NCBI GenBank assembly: GCA_035610835.1
Contig: CM069445.1
Coordinates: forward strand, 81,479,786-81,543,785
Reading direction: 5' to 3'
Source of the DNA: Ophiura sarsii
Taxonomy: Eukaryota > Echinodermata > Ophiuroidea > Amphilepidida > Ophiuridae
Length of the DNA stretch: 64,000 nucleotides
This document shows positions 11,564-24,700 of the stretch, piece by piece. The notes under the pieces were generated by a model. It made no database searches, had not been told where the DNA came from, and was given only the letters and a program-made list of their open reading frames with translations. Position 1 is the stretch's first letter; every line of letters begins with the position of its first letter. Both the position numbers and the translations under genes were made by a program.

Positions 11564-12613
11564 CAGGGTGAGTCAAAAAGAAATTTACTCAACTTCAGCG
11601 ATTTAAAAAAAAAAAGTATTCGTTTGTTTTCAAAACAATTTACTACGGTTTAAAGACAAATCAATTAGCTTTAATATGAATTTTATCTGGTTTAGATTGG
11701 TCGAGGGAAACTTATTTTACGCTCTTTTGAATACAAGTGACCAATTTAACGTCCGAACACGTTTCTAGATCTTGACCATTATATTTCATAAGATACGACC
11801 AATAAAAAATTACAATACCGACAGCGAAAGGATCAATTCCTTTGTTATGACATGATTAAAGTGTGGTAATTGTGTCATGAATAGGCCTTAAAGCTGTCTA
11901 TTGTTTTAATCTATTAGGAGACAATTTTGAACAATTCTATTGTCTACTTTAATTCTTTTAATAAACAAGATGTGTAATGCTTTACATCATAATCCTAGTA
12001 AACATTATTAAAGGCATATTATGTGATCTTTTCCAGAGAGCGCCCTCTATTCATCATTTTTTTTAGAAAGTAGATTTTCTTGCAGATTTACATTTCCGAT
12101 CATAAATCATACATACATTCCAAGTTACAGAGCGATACGATTCCTAATTACCTCAAAATCATGGTTTTAGAGTGAATTTAGAGTGAAAAATATAAAGTGT
12201 CCAGATTCGGACAGTTTATTTTCACTCTAAAACCATGATTTTGAAGTAATTAAGAATCGTATCGCCCTGTAACTTGGAATGTATGCATGATTTATGATCA
12301 GAAATGTAAATCTGCAAGAAAATCTGCTTTCTATTTTTTTTTTCGATGTTGAGGGCGTACCCTGGAAAGATCACATAATATACCTTTAAGCTCGTTAAGC
12401 TTGAAATTAAAAACCGTGTTTTTGGTGAAAAACAGCTCCTGTACAGAATTTAGTCATATTTACTTAACGGTATCATCAAATAGCGTGATTTTTTTCCAGA
12501 TGGTAGCAAAGAAATGGCGCAATCATATAAAGTTTTGTTTGCCTTGATTTTGTGGTCAGAAATTTTTGTTGTTGATTTTTTCAATTAGGGTAAACTATTT
12601 TTGACTCACCCTG
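11564..12613. mobile_element. Tc1/mariner-like non-autonomous element with nested MITE
   Basis: Ends CAGGGTGAGTCAAAAAG and TTTTTGACTCACCCTG are flanked by TA (11562-11563, 12614-12615). A related end, TTTTGACTCACCCTGTATA, occurs alone near 41747-41762. No transposase frame is present. It is split by the foldback MITE at 12012-12385. Confidence 0.7.
12012..12385. mobile_element. Kolobok/T2-like foldback MITE (family copy 1)
   Basis: Ends AGGCATATTATGTGATC and GATCACATAATATACCT are flanked by TTAA (12008-12011, 12386-12389). The two arms are near-perfect inverted repeats over about 170 bp with a short centre (around GTCCAGATTCGGAC). The same family occurs at 20093-20699, 54880-55486 and, as a right half only, 51067-51211. 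Confidence 0.85.
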
Positions 12614-12643
12614 TATATGCTCCAAAAAGATCAATCTATATTA

Positions 12644-13029
12644 GGCTAATGAAAGTTGATTCCATGTTTCCCGTAACATTTGGTTCAAACCATAATGAGG
12701 TAACTTTTTCATTATTCATTATTCATTATTTTGCAGCAGTTCATTATTTACAAAATAACGACCATTTCACCAATGCTTAGGTGATCATCGAAGTCGATTT
12801 CTATTTTTAGGTTCCAATTGATTCAGAATGTAAACAAAATGCGATGTTCGATGAAGGAAATTAAGGAAAACACCGAAAAACTTCAACAATATCTCAAAAA
12901 CGGCGGAACAAAATGGAAAATATCAAATAATGAATGATTTCGCTATTTTGGCATTCATAACGCGGTCGAAAAAACCGTAACGCGGACGGGTTACGCGTAC
13001 GGGAAACATGGAATCAACTTTCAGTAGCC
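12644..13029. mobile_element. PIF/Harbinger-like MITE
   Basis: Ends GGCTAATGAAAGTTGATTCC and GGAATCAACTTTCAGTAGCC are flanked by TTA (12641-12643, 13030-13032). 386 bp, with no coding capacity. Confidence 0.75.
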
Positions 13030-13190
13030 TTAGATAAAATAATTAAATAAATAAATAAATTCGTATTGGGTTACTGCAAATAACAGTGCGTAAAATGTTG
13101 TGATCTGCGAAATGTTAAACTACATCTGAAGTTTTCATATTTGGGCTTGGCTTGTGGGCTTTTGTGCTCTCTTCTTCAATCCAATTATAT

Positions 13191-13746
13191 AAAGGGTTCA
13201 ACAAAAGAAAGTATACCACTTTGTTTATGTCATTTTGAGTAACTTTCAATTTGTTTTTGTCCAAACAGGCTAGATAGGCATTTAGATGAATCTTTTAGGC
13301 ATAATTTGATACTAAATTTGCCCCTAACAACAAAGATAAACCGTGATTAGCACCATTTAAAGGAAAATATTCCATTTTCAAAAGTCGCATTTCCAATAGG
13401 CCTACACAGCACGAGAAGAAAGGGCCAATTGTTAACACACACATATGCCGTATTTATCCCGTACTACTGATCACCGCGCATATCCCTCAATGCGCGGGCT
13501 AATTCAAATGTAAACTGATGCATGGGTGAAGGATTTGAATGTAAAGGAATGGAATGTTATGGATGGGTAGAACATGGACAGAATTAACCAATCATGATTT
13601 ATCTTGTTGTTAGGGGGCAAATTTGGTATCAAATTATGCCTAAAAGATTCATCTAAATGCCTATCTAGCCTGTTTGGTCAACAACAAATAAAAATTACTC
13701 AAAATGACATAAACAAAGTGGTATACTTTCTTTTGTTGAACCCTTT
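13191..13746. mobile_element. Foldback element with ~155-bp inverted repeats
   Basis: AAAGGGTTCAACAAAAGAAA (13191) is inverted at 13727-13746. The arms, which include CTAGATAGGCATTTAGATGA, extend to about 13350 and 13596. No clear target duplication. The short plus frame at 13604-13804 is made of the right arm and is not a gene. Confidence 0.75.
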
Positions 13747-13933
13747 AGTTCGCCCAGCTCTAGTTATTCCCGCTATTACCTTGCCCATCCCTACAAATAA
13801 ATAAAACAAACAAAAACGTGCGTGAAAGTGGGAATCTCCCAGACAAAAGCAGTGAAGCAATGAAGCAACCGGTACCGTATTAAAAATCCAAACTATTGTG
13901 TAAGTTCAGAATCAAGGAAGCGGACGGACGACC
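13747..13933 (+). promoter_or_regulatory. Likely promoter / 5' untranslated region of SOAT copy A
   Basis: This unique stretch lies immediately upstream of the proposed SOAT start codon, after the foldback element ends. No clear TATA box is seen. The call depends on exon 1 being right. Confidence 0.35.
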
Positions 13934-13991
13934 ATGATGGATATGAAGGAAAGCGGCGTAAATGTAAGGCAACGTTTTCAAAATAGGAATG
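13934..13991 (+). CDS. SOAT: SOAT copy A exon 1 (start codon)
   Basis: ATG 13934 in context GACCATGA opens [19 protein letters not shown] and runs into a strong donor, G|GTAAGT. It leaves one base, which joins the two bases CA at the start of exon 2 to make an in-frame alanine codon followed by DGVETADEV. The NVRQRF stretch resembles the basic N-terminal segment near the start of vertebrate SOAT1. Phase agreement and the donor are the main evidence. Two further in-frame ATGs (13937, 13943) could also serve as the start. Confidence 0.6.
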
Positions 13992-16900
13992 GTAAGTAAC
14001 GATCTCTTGCACTTGCAGTGTGCAAATATACTTTCCTTTTCTCAAGTCAAATTTTAATACTTTTTTAGGCAATGAATAATAAGCTTATTTATTGAGTTTT
14101 TGTGTAAAAAAAGATATTGCAAATGATGCCAATATGCACGGGCTATAGACAATAGTCAAATGCATATTACACCATATACTGATTGATATAATTTGCCCAT
14201 TATAATTGTTCATTGTTACTTGTATAAATTGTAAGCTTTTACTTAGCCTTTTTGAATTGAAGCTAAAATAAAGTTTTGCTATGTTTTTGTATAGAAACAT
14301 CAATAATGGCAATTTTTAATGTTCATCTTGATTCTGAAGTAAATAAAAAATAAATAAAAAATGTCAACACCACTTAATGTCCCTATATTACCTTGTTACA
14401 TGTGTTAGGCCAGGGGTGGGCAACCTTTTTGAATGAATGGGCCAGATATAAGGAGTGAAAAATTGACTGGGCCGCACCTAACCAAATTTTGTAGCAATGG
14501 CTTGCTGTTGATTTCAAATTTTTGATTCCGAAGACTTTCAAGCATGCAATACTGGTGTGTGTGCTTAATAATATATTCACAAAAACGTAATCTCAATACA
14601 GTACATTTGACAGAGTCGTTCTTCATATTGGGGGGGGGGGGGACAAGAATGAAAGTCAACCGACAAGATTGTTCTGAGTCAAGCAATGCGCGAGTAGCGA
14701 GCGAAATTTGTCGACTTTAAAAAAAAAATTGGGCTCGATAGAGGTATATTTTGGCTCTAAACAAGCCGTTACTATTAAGGATATTGCATTTTGGTGACAC
14801 TTATGCGCGCGCAGCGCGCGAAAATTTGTCATCTGTGTACTTTGGACCATCATAATTCCATGATTCCTCTTGTCAAATGAATCGACAGTGCCAATCTCAA
14901 CCGACACGACGTCAATATTGGGGTGGGGGGGGGGGGGGGGGGGTGATCGCCCCCTCTGGTTGCGCCACTGACCGAAAGATGACAATTAATGGGGAAATAT
15001 ACCTGCGCACGTTGTGCCGATAAATGCTAGCTAGCTCGATTTTTGTGATGATGTAAAATATATATATATTTTTTATTTTTCTTGATACATCTCGCGGGCC
15101 GCAAAAAATCCACTGGCGGGCCGCATGCGGCCCGCGGGCCGTAGGTTGCCCACCCCTGTGTTAGGCTATTAATGAAATTTATGATTCCCAGTTTCCCGTT
15201 TCATATTTTTAAAAGAGTGGGTAGGTGTCTATTTCATTATTCATTATACAAATATTTAATGATCATGAGGGAAATGGTACAAACTATTGGCCCTGAGGTG
15301 ACTGGAGGCCGTGGGCCTACTATTTTCCCGAGACCGGAGGTCGAGGGAAAATAGTAGGCCCACGGCCTCCAGTCACCAAGGCCAGGGGCCAATAGTTTGC
15401 ACCATTTCCCGAATAAAGATCATTAAATATTTGTTTTATATAACGCATGAAAATATTTCTGTCATTTTACACATTTTCATCAACCATCACTATCAGTGAT
15501 ACTGATAGTGATACGGTACTCACCTAATTTAGCAGAGTTGAGCTCCCCATCAGTCCAAAATCATTCGTTCCCCAAGTTCATAAAACAATCCAAAACAAAT
15601 TGATTCCTCGTCAAAAAGTCTTTATCGTGTAATTATTCCACGCGAAACAGTTCAAGTTCAAATAATTCAACTGGCAAATGATGTAGTCCTATTATAATAC
15701 TAGGCTAGGCCAGCGGTGGGTCAAGCCAAGCTGCTGGACCTAGCCTATAGGGCTAGGCAGCAATTTCACTGGGTTTATTTCTCGAGGGTGAAAAACCAAA
15801 ATGATGGCCAGAATGTGTGCTCCCGCAGTGTTTTTGGGCAGTAAAACAATGAAATTGTCAACATTTTTCACTCTTGAGAAAAATTTTGAAGGGTTAAAAT
15901 CAAAAGTGAAGGGTATTTCACCCTTTGTATAGGGTGAGTGAAAACACTGGTAGGCTAGGTTTATATAATCAGTCCGAACACGAAATGTAGGTTTTTAAAT
16001 AGCGAATATGTCAACATATTTACAGTTATTCTTCAAGCTATAGTTTTAGCTAGTTATTAGGATGGTTATAGAATGTAACCGATCCATGAAAGTTGAAATT
16101 CTGGATGGTTGATCCACTAATTGATGCAGACGGCGCGTTTTGTTTACTTTCTCACGTCTCACGTAATGAAGGTAGGGATGGGCGTAGGCGTGGGCGAGTC
16201 GGGGAAAAAGCGGGCGACTGCCAGGTCCAAAAGCTCCCATCAAAATGTACTATTGACCGCCAGGTCCAAAAGCCCCCATCAAAATGTACTATTGACCGCT
16301 TGACCCGTTATTTGGGTGAAAAGGTGAAACTATTTAATGTCACGTGATGCAGTTTCCACCAATAAAATGACAGGAATATTTTCATGCGTTATATAATATT
16401 CATTATTTCACTCAATTTCATTATTGCATCTGAAAGGGGTGTTAACTACTAACTACCTATTGATTTGTATATATTACACCTTAATTGACACTTTAACACT
16501 TTGAAAAACAATAAGGAAGCATTTGTAAATGTGTTATTGAAAATGTCAACAAATCTGTCTGAAATATTGCAACGTCAATTACAACTGAAATCTGAGTAGG
16601 TAATACAAACAATTTCATTATCAACCATATACCATGACACCACTGCCATAAAAATCCCTTAAAATCAACAGGAAGATATGCCTGGTATTTTGAGCCACTA
16701 AAAGTTTTGATTTTTATTCGAGTTTGTCAGAAAATGTAATTTTGCTCAAAATAATGAAAGTTTTGGTAAAACTGAAAAGTTGGGTCGGTAGGGAAACTGG
16801 AAATTACATTATACTAGCCTTATGGGAACTTGAAATAAAATGTTATATATTTCCACTGCCCACTTCATGTATTACTTTGATGACCAATAAAACTTAGTTA

Positions 16901-19281
16901 GAAATAATCCTATGACGGTTTCCTAAGTGGTGTTTGAAAATGAAAGATGTCCATGACTTCATGGCTGAATGAGCTCAAATGAAAGACAAAAACTGCCCTT
17001 CTCAAAAGTCACAACTCACTGTGCTAATATCTAAGCCAAGAAGTAGATTTACATGAATTGATTACACAGTACAGTAATATTCGCTCAACCACAGGTGTTT
17101 TGCAATTAGTAAGAAGCAATTCATAAACTTTTGTGACTTTTGAGAAGGGCAGTTTTTGCCTTCCATTTGAGCTCAGATCATTCAGGCATGAAGTCATGGA
17201 CATCTTTCATTTTCAAACAACACTTAGGATAGGAAACAGTCATAGGATTATATCTAACTAAGTTTTATTGGTAAAATGTTTTACCTTAATGATGTTATGA
17301 CGAAATTTTGAGAGGGGGACTTACTTTTAGTGTTGTGTTTAAATGACATTTTTGGGAACCAAAGTTTTCCAGATTAGAAGTATTAAATTTCATGTCATAA
17401 AGTTGAGACTAGATCTCCAATAAGTTGCATATTGAGTGGTGAACAGACTGCATAGCAAGATAGTAATTTCCCAATATAGAACTGTTTTTCAATTTCAACC
17501 CATCTATCTTTGCTCACAATTGAATGTTTTATTTATTTTTTGCAAATAAAATGTTGAGATTTCAAATTTTTCAAAACTGAAATTAAGCAGGGCTTGAAAT
17601 AAGGAATTAAGAGCTCCTTTTCATGCAAATTTGCCCTTGGTTTACAGAATTCCTTCAGGACCAGTGGCAATTGGTTACATTCCTTGGGCAAATCAGAGAA
17701 ATATTAAGTGCCAAGAAATAACCAGTGGGTAACTTTCAAAATTCAATATAACAGTTTCTCCTGGTACCACAATCGACATAAGAATCTGGGGCATTTTGCG
17801 ATTTATCAGGGGTAAATTTGCTCCCTGTTCCTGCTTATTTCAATCCCTGAAATTAATTGTACCATCAAACTAAGTGGCAGGTTTTCTGGGACACGTTATG
17901 TATACAATACATCAATAAAAATCGAACATTTGGTTTAAATTATTAATCTAAAATAGAAATATTCATTATTTAAAAAAAAAAGTCTTAAAAAATTCACACA
18001 GTCTGTGATGATCGTTGCCAACCAGATTTGTATTTTAGTTTCCAAAAGGAGACGAGTCGATACAATGTAGGGGCCATGCCTTTTTACAAATAGAAGAAAA
18101 GGTCGAGGAAAGAGTGGGAAAGCTCGCTCCTTCTTTCTATTGTTATTAAAAAGGGGTGAAAAGGGATCAGTGATTACTGATTAAACCCCACTGATAAGAG
18201 CCAGGTTTTAAGACAGTGGTTCTCAACCTTTTTGCCCCACGACCCCTTTTGACATTCCTGGTCAGTACTGTGACCCCCAAAACAAAAATTGGACAAAAAC
18301 ATCAGCCGGATATCATAAATGAAACTGCTTAGTTTAGATGCGAGCGTAGCGATCAGAAAATTTTGCATATTGGAACGTTTCTTTGGGGTTTTTCTAAGCT
18401 TTTTGAAGCGAAATGTAACACAGTTCCCCCAAAACCTATATTTATGAGCCCGTCATGACCCCCTTGAAAACCCCAAACGACCCCCATGGGGGTCACGACC
18501 CCAAGGTTGAGAACCCCTGTTTTAAGAGAAGGATTGTAATGGGCACATGTACTTCAACTTTAATGGTTACCTATTGATTTTGACATTTTATGACAAAGGG
18601 AAGCTTGGGATTAAAAAGGAGAGCTCTTTCCCTGAGCTTTCCTCTATTTGTAATTTAAAAACAACTACAAATCATACATTTTATAATTTCAGCAGATGGA
18701 GTTGAAACAGCAGATGAAGTTCAAGCGTCGATCAATACAAGACACTTGACACAGAGTAATGATGAGTTATCATTTGAAAATGACATTGACAAAGATTCAA
18801 CTGTTCTAAGGTTGCGACATGCAGCACAGGTGAGGGGGAGAGGAGGGGGAATATTATAGCTTAATAGGTCAATAAGGCTATATTAAAAAAAAAAAAATTG
18901 TCTCAAAGCTCCCGCGCGCGTTTAATAGTTAATTGATGCGCATTAGAAAAAATAAGAAGAAAATTTATTAAATTAAATTAATTAAAAAAATAAAAAGAAT
19001 CCCAAAATTTCACAGATTTTTCAGATTTTCATTGATCACATCATTTTAAATACAAAAGGTCACTTTCGATGTTTAGTTGTTTCGTTTAATTTAAACAAAA
19101 ACTTCCTTGACCCAATGGTATTTGGGGAGCTGCATTAAAAAATGGTTGATGTTACAATCTAAGTGCGGATAGGGTTGCGCGGGAAGTTCGCAGCGCCTTA
19201 GTTGATGCGACCTGATTCTGATGATTCACCAGCAGCAAAATTACATCACCTTGTCTACTTTGTAAAAGGCGCTTTATAAAT

Positions 19282-19341
<60 letters not shown>

Positions 19342-21721
19342 TCAAGGATTTCAATATTTTATATAAAAAAACCTAAAAAAACCCCTGCATTCCGTATTAG
19401 GTTTTGAAAAACTGAAGAGCTTTGAGACGAAAGATTTGTTTAATATAGCCTAAATGTAATTTTTTGTTTCAAGAGAAATAAGACACATCAATGCACACGC
19501 GATGATGTTGATGTTGACGTGTGAACAATGGCACAATCCATAGGGGGAAGTGCTATTGTGAGCATCATCATTTACGCAAGTGCATTAATTTTTCTAGAAA
19601 CAAAACATACGCATGTATTGACCTAATTCATACACGATATTATAAATTCACAATTCTGTGCATACTTTTAATCTCTTTAATAATGAATAAAACATGTGAA
19701 CAAGTTTGCTACACTTGCAGTATAAATCGACAAACCCGGGCTGCCTGCTAGTTCTCTGCTTTCTGATTGGTTCGACAATACAGTACTATTAGAGAATCTG
19801 AATCTGAATTGGATTTATAATTAATGCACGGTTTTGGGGAGTAGAAGTGGTGCACAATACATTTTAGGAAGACCAGATGGATAATGTGTACTTTTTAGGT
19901 CTTGGATGACTAATGGTCATTATGAGAAAATAATTTAGGAATGGTTGTTATCCATCCTATTACAAGGAATGCATACACAGTATTCATGTAATTTAGCAGA
20001 GTACGGTACAAAATCTGAGAATCAACATTTTGAAAGGGTGCTTTATTGATCATTGCATGTCATTATTAATTCAAAATCACAATTTTGGTTAAAGGCATAT
20101 TATGTGATCTTGTCCAGAGAGCGCCCTCTATTCATGATTTTTTTTAGAAAGTAGATTTTCTTGCAGATTTACATTTCTGATCATAAATTATACATACACT
20201 AAGCCAAAAAAGAAACTTATAAAATTTTAACAGATCATCATAGGGGCAGTGCACATTTCTCTTGTGTCATTGAAGCAAACAATTGGTTATTGACTGCCAT
20301 TTGAAGCGATACATTGCAGTAATATTGTGTCCAAATTTGGTACATTTTCATGCACAGAATATTATTTGGTGATCTGTTAAAATTGTATAAGTTTCTTTTT
20401 TTATAAGTTTCTTTTTTGGCTCAGTGTACATTCCAAGTTACAGACCAATATGATTCCCAATTACCTCAAAATCATGGTTTTAGAGTGAATTTAGAGTGAA
20501 AATATATACCTGTTGTGTTATCCCGACAGTTTATTTTCACTCTAAAACCATGGTTTTGAAGTAATTAAGAATCGTATCGCCCTGTTACTTGGAATGTATG
20601 TATGATTTATGATCAGAAATGTAAATCTGCAAGACAATCTGCTTTCAATATTTTTTTCGATGTTGAGGGCGTTCCCTGGAAAGATCACATAATATACCTT
20701 TAAATTGCTTTGTGCAAACTTGGCAGCAGTCTTTATTGCAGGAGAATGGCATGTTTTCCACTAATGATGTTTGAATTTGTATCGCTTGTAATATCCAGAC
20801 AGTACGGACAGACTTTGTCGAACAACTTGATGAAAAGCTTGCGCAGTTATTAGATGGATTTATGAGTGAAGTGGACAAAATATCAGATGAAAACAACCAA
20901 AAATCACACAAACCAAAGAAGGGGTAAGCACAGGAAAAAATTGTTAACATCCAAGCAAGCAAACCCAAATTGTCCTCAAAAATGGAAAATATTTCTTGTG
21001 TATTTATTTATTTATATGGAAGAGCAACATTTCCCTCCAAATGCCCACATTTCCCGGCAAGGAGTTTCCAATTTCCCTATTTTACTTGGGCCAGGGTAAG
21101 CAGGTCTGGAAAATTGTCTATTTCCCCGGGAAGCCAAAGAAGATTTCTTGTGCAGTCCAGCATTCTAAGCACCACTTCAGTGCCAACAGGTCTTCCCCCA
21201 AAGCAAACAGTGCCAAACAAAGTTGAATCCCAAGTAAAACGTGCATGATATTAAAAAATAAAGGGTTTTAAGAAAAACAAGAGAGGACTAAATTGAAGTC
21301 TCATCAGTTGTAATACATGCATCCGGATTTTCTTAAATACCCTCGTTTAACGACATCATACATTGTATGCCTTTCATTGCAATGTTATGTCAATGGGAAC
21401 CAGTAGACACTGGTGGTGACAGAAACCAGTGTCATGTGATGAAAATGAAGCATGCTGGACTCCACAAGAAATCTTCTTTGCTGGGATCAAGTTAAATTTC
21501 CTATCCCACAAGCTATTCAAAACAGCTAAATATTGCTCCTAATTGCCAACATTTCCCTTCACATGCTAAGGGAGTGTTCATAAATACTTTGGTGGGGGTT
21601 GGGGGGGGGGGGGGGGGGGGGGGGTTGGAAACAATTGAGCCATGGACATTTTTTTTTTGGACCCCCCCCAAATAGGGTGGGGTTTTTTTCTTGACCCCCC
21701 TTTCAAGAACTTTTTTTTGAC

Positions 21722-21754
<33 letters not shown>

Positions 21755-24700
21755 TCGTTCAAAATGCTGCTTTGTCAAAAATACCAACCTTTTTTTTGGA
21801 CCCCCCCTATACAAGCACTTTTTTCCCTGACCCCCCCTTTTAAGAACCTTTTTTTTGGTTGGCCCCCCCCCCCTCATATTTTCCAACCCCCCCCACCAAA
21901 GTATTTATGAACACTCCCTAACATTTCCTGGAGAGAGGACCTTACAAGATTCGCATTCTTTCCATTCATACCTATCAATATTGTCTAAACTCCAGTTAGC
22001 TATTTATTATTTATTTATTTTAACTCACACATATCTAATCATATCACTATTGAATTAGTTCTGTTGGGCCCCAGGGACATGGCCAAACTGAATTATCCTT
22101 GATGGATCTGTGAAACTTTTAATTATTTGATTGGAATATGTGTTTTGACAAATAAATAACACATACCGAATTAATAAATGCCAATTTGTTGAGTTTTGTA
22201 AATAATTGAATGTGAATATCAATATAATTGGTTACTAAATGTGGTCATTGTTTCCTTTTGTCATGGTTTTTCACAGGATGCTCTAAACTTTGCATGTGGC
22301 TCATTCCATGAAGTTGGAGCATATTATGTGACATCCAAGTGAAATTTTCAAAATGGATATTTTCCAACTCTTTCTTCTTTTTTAGGTTCTACATTTACCA
22401 AAGTCCAATGTAGAACTTTTTTTTTAATGTAACATTTGGTGTAAAATAACCGCACATGTTCAACAGTTGGATGACATTTCCAAAAATCCTGATGCTACAT
22501 GGACACCATTTCCCATTTCCATATCATTTTCTAATAAATTAGCTTAAGATGTGGGCCAAGTTTCTATACCTCAATTAACTACTTGGAACAACAAATACAT
22601 GAAAAGAAACCAGATTTGTCTAGGTTGAACATAACTTAACGAACAAGACATCGTAGATTAACTGTTTTATGTAAAAACTCATTGAAAAGTGACTCTTTAT
22701 TTTGCAATTTGTATAATGAATTTAAATAAAGTACATATCAATATTTGTTTGATGTAAAGTACTTTATAAACCATGCACATTGATTACATTATAGTCATAA
22801 AGTATGAAGTATTATTTACCTGTATAATGTTATAAAATGCACTACCGATTTAATTTAATTGCCATGATGGATTTCTTTGGAAAGGTACTAGTTTTTGAAA
22901 ATGATGGGTTCCTTGTCTTCCTCTCCATAAATTCCAGGACGATAGAACTGTCTTCTGAATTAATGTCAAGAACCTGCAAAGCAAAACAAAATAAACCCTA
23001 TGGCTTAGTATCTTCATGGAACATTGTGTATTGATATTGGAGTAGAATATTTATTCATGTTGCACTTTTTGTGTTGCATGAAAATATTTATATCAAAATC
23101 ATGCTGGAGTATTTTATTTATTATTCATTTAACATGAAAAGAATAGCAAAGGATAGAGAACTTAAATGATTTACAATTATTTGTTTTATTTATAGTAAAT
23201 AAAACTAAAATAAGGGAATGTTTATTGTGAATTCAGTGAAATGCTAATGGGAATGGTGTCCATGTAGCATTGTGTATTAATATATTTCATTAGATATACA
23301 TCTCTCATAATATGCCTTTTTTTCTGTAAAGTGTAGTAAAATGTAGGCAATGTTTTGAATGTTTTGGGTGATGGATAATTTCGAATGGGGTAATTGTTTA
23401 GTCTAATTAGGCAAATTTTATGAAATGCTACATGGACATGGTGTCCATGTAGCATCGTATTGGTAAGCTATATTATTAGCATTAAAAGAGCAAAAACTAA
23501 TTCATTATTAACTTCAAAGTTTATTAATGATGTGATTCTACAAAAAAATTACAATTTCAACGAACTATAACGATAGTCGATACCCAATGCAAAATATTGC
23601 CTATGTTTTTTTCGATGCTACATGGAAGCCAAATTATTATGGCGTCCGTGACTCAAAATTAATATCATAACATGAAAAGAAATTCTGATTCAGTGTTTCC
23701 CTTTCAATAAAAATGCATTAATAAATACAGACATACAAGCAACATTAAGAAACAATTACAATCGCACTTACCATTCACAAAACTATCCAATGTTTACATT
23801 TTGATGCTACATAAAAGTCCCGATGCTACAACGGGACACCAGCGACTGAAACCTTGATAAAACTAGCGCACATGTGGCAAATTCCAAACAAACCTGATAG
23901 CTATTGACCTCTATCCTTACAAAAAGAAATATGGAATGTTTTATTTATCTCCAGGGGGGGGATTCCCACAAATTGCATAGGATGTTTATCACGATGCTAC
24001 ATTTTATGTTTAGGACACCATGCACACGGCACGGTATACTTTTTCATGAATATATGGAATGGTCTTCATGAAATTTATTCTCATTTGCAATAGTTTTCAA
24101 TTGATAAATGCTCTTAATTTTGGAAAATGATTTAAAAATGTATGATAGAGAACTACCCCCATTCAGCAATGAAAACTCCCGATGCTACACATGTATATTT
24201 TGTGGACACCGTGCGTAGCATCGGAAAGGTAATTTTCATGTTGCTTGGGTGAAAAATCAGTCCAGCATGATGAGGTGTTTTGGTCAGTAAACTATGAATA
24301 CATACATGTATCTTTTATTAATCAAATCAATTTCCAAGCAATTCTATGATAGTTTTGCTTACATAAAACTCATATTAATTGTTGTGTTTTCCATGTCACG
24401 TTTTTTAGCAAAAATGGTCTTGGACACCACCTCATTTTTTATTTATTTTTTCTTCAAGAAGGGTCGATTTTTAATTTTTTTTTCATGGCTCAATACTATA
24501 ACCTAGTACTGTTTTTGGACACTAAAAAATTTGATATACACAAAGAGTAAAACAGTTTATAAGCTGCCTAAAGTACCAAATTCTGCTATTTTAACAAATA
24601 CCCCAACTTCATGGAATGAGCCATGTACAAATTTGAAGGAAGTAAAGGCTTGGCGGTATTGTTTTTGACTTAACTGAGCCAAACCTTTATTATACTGAAC

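Noticed and set aside
21578..21886. Gly/Lys-rich and Pro-rich frames around 21.6-21.9 kb
   Set aside because: They are read-throughs of G and C runs inside a PIF-like MITE that is absent from copy B.
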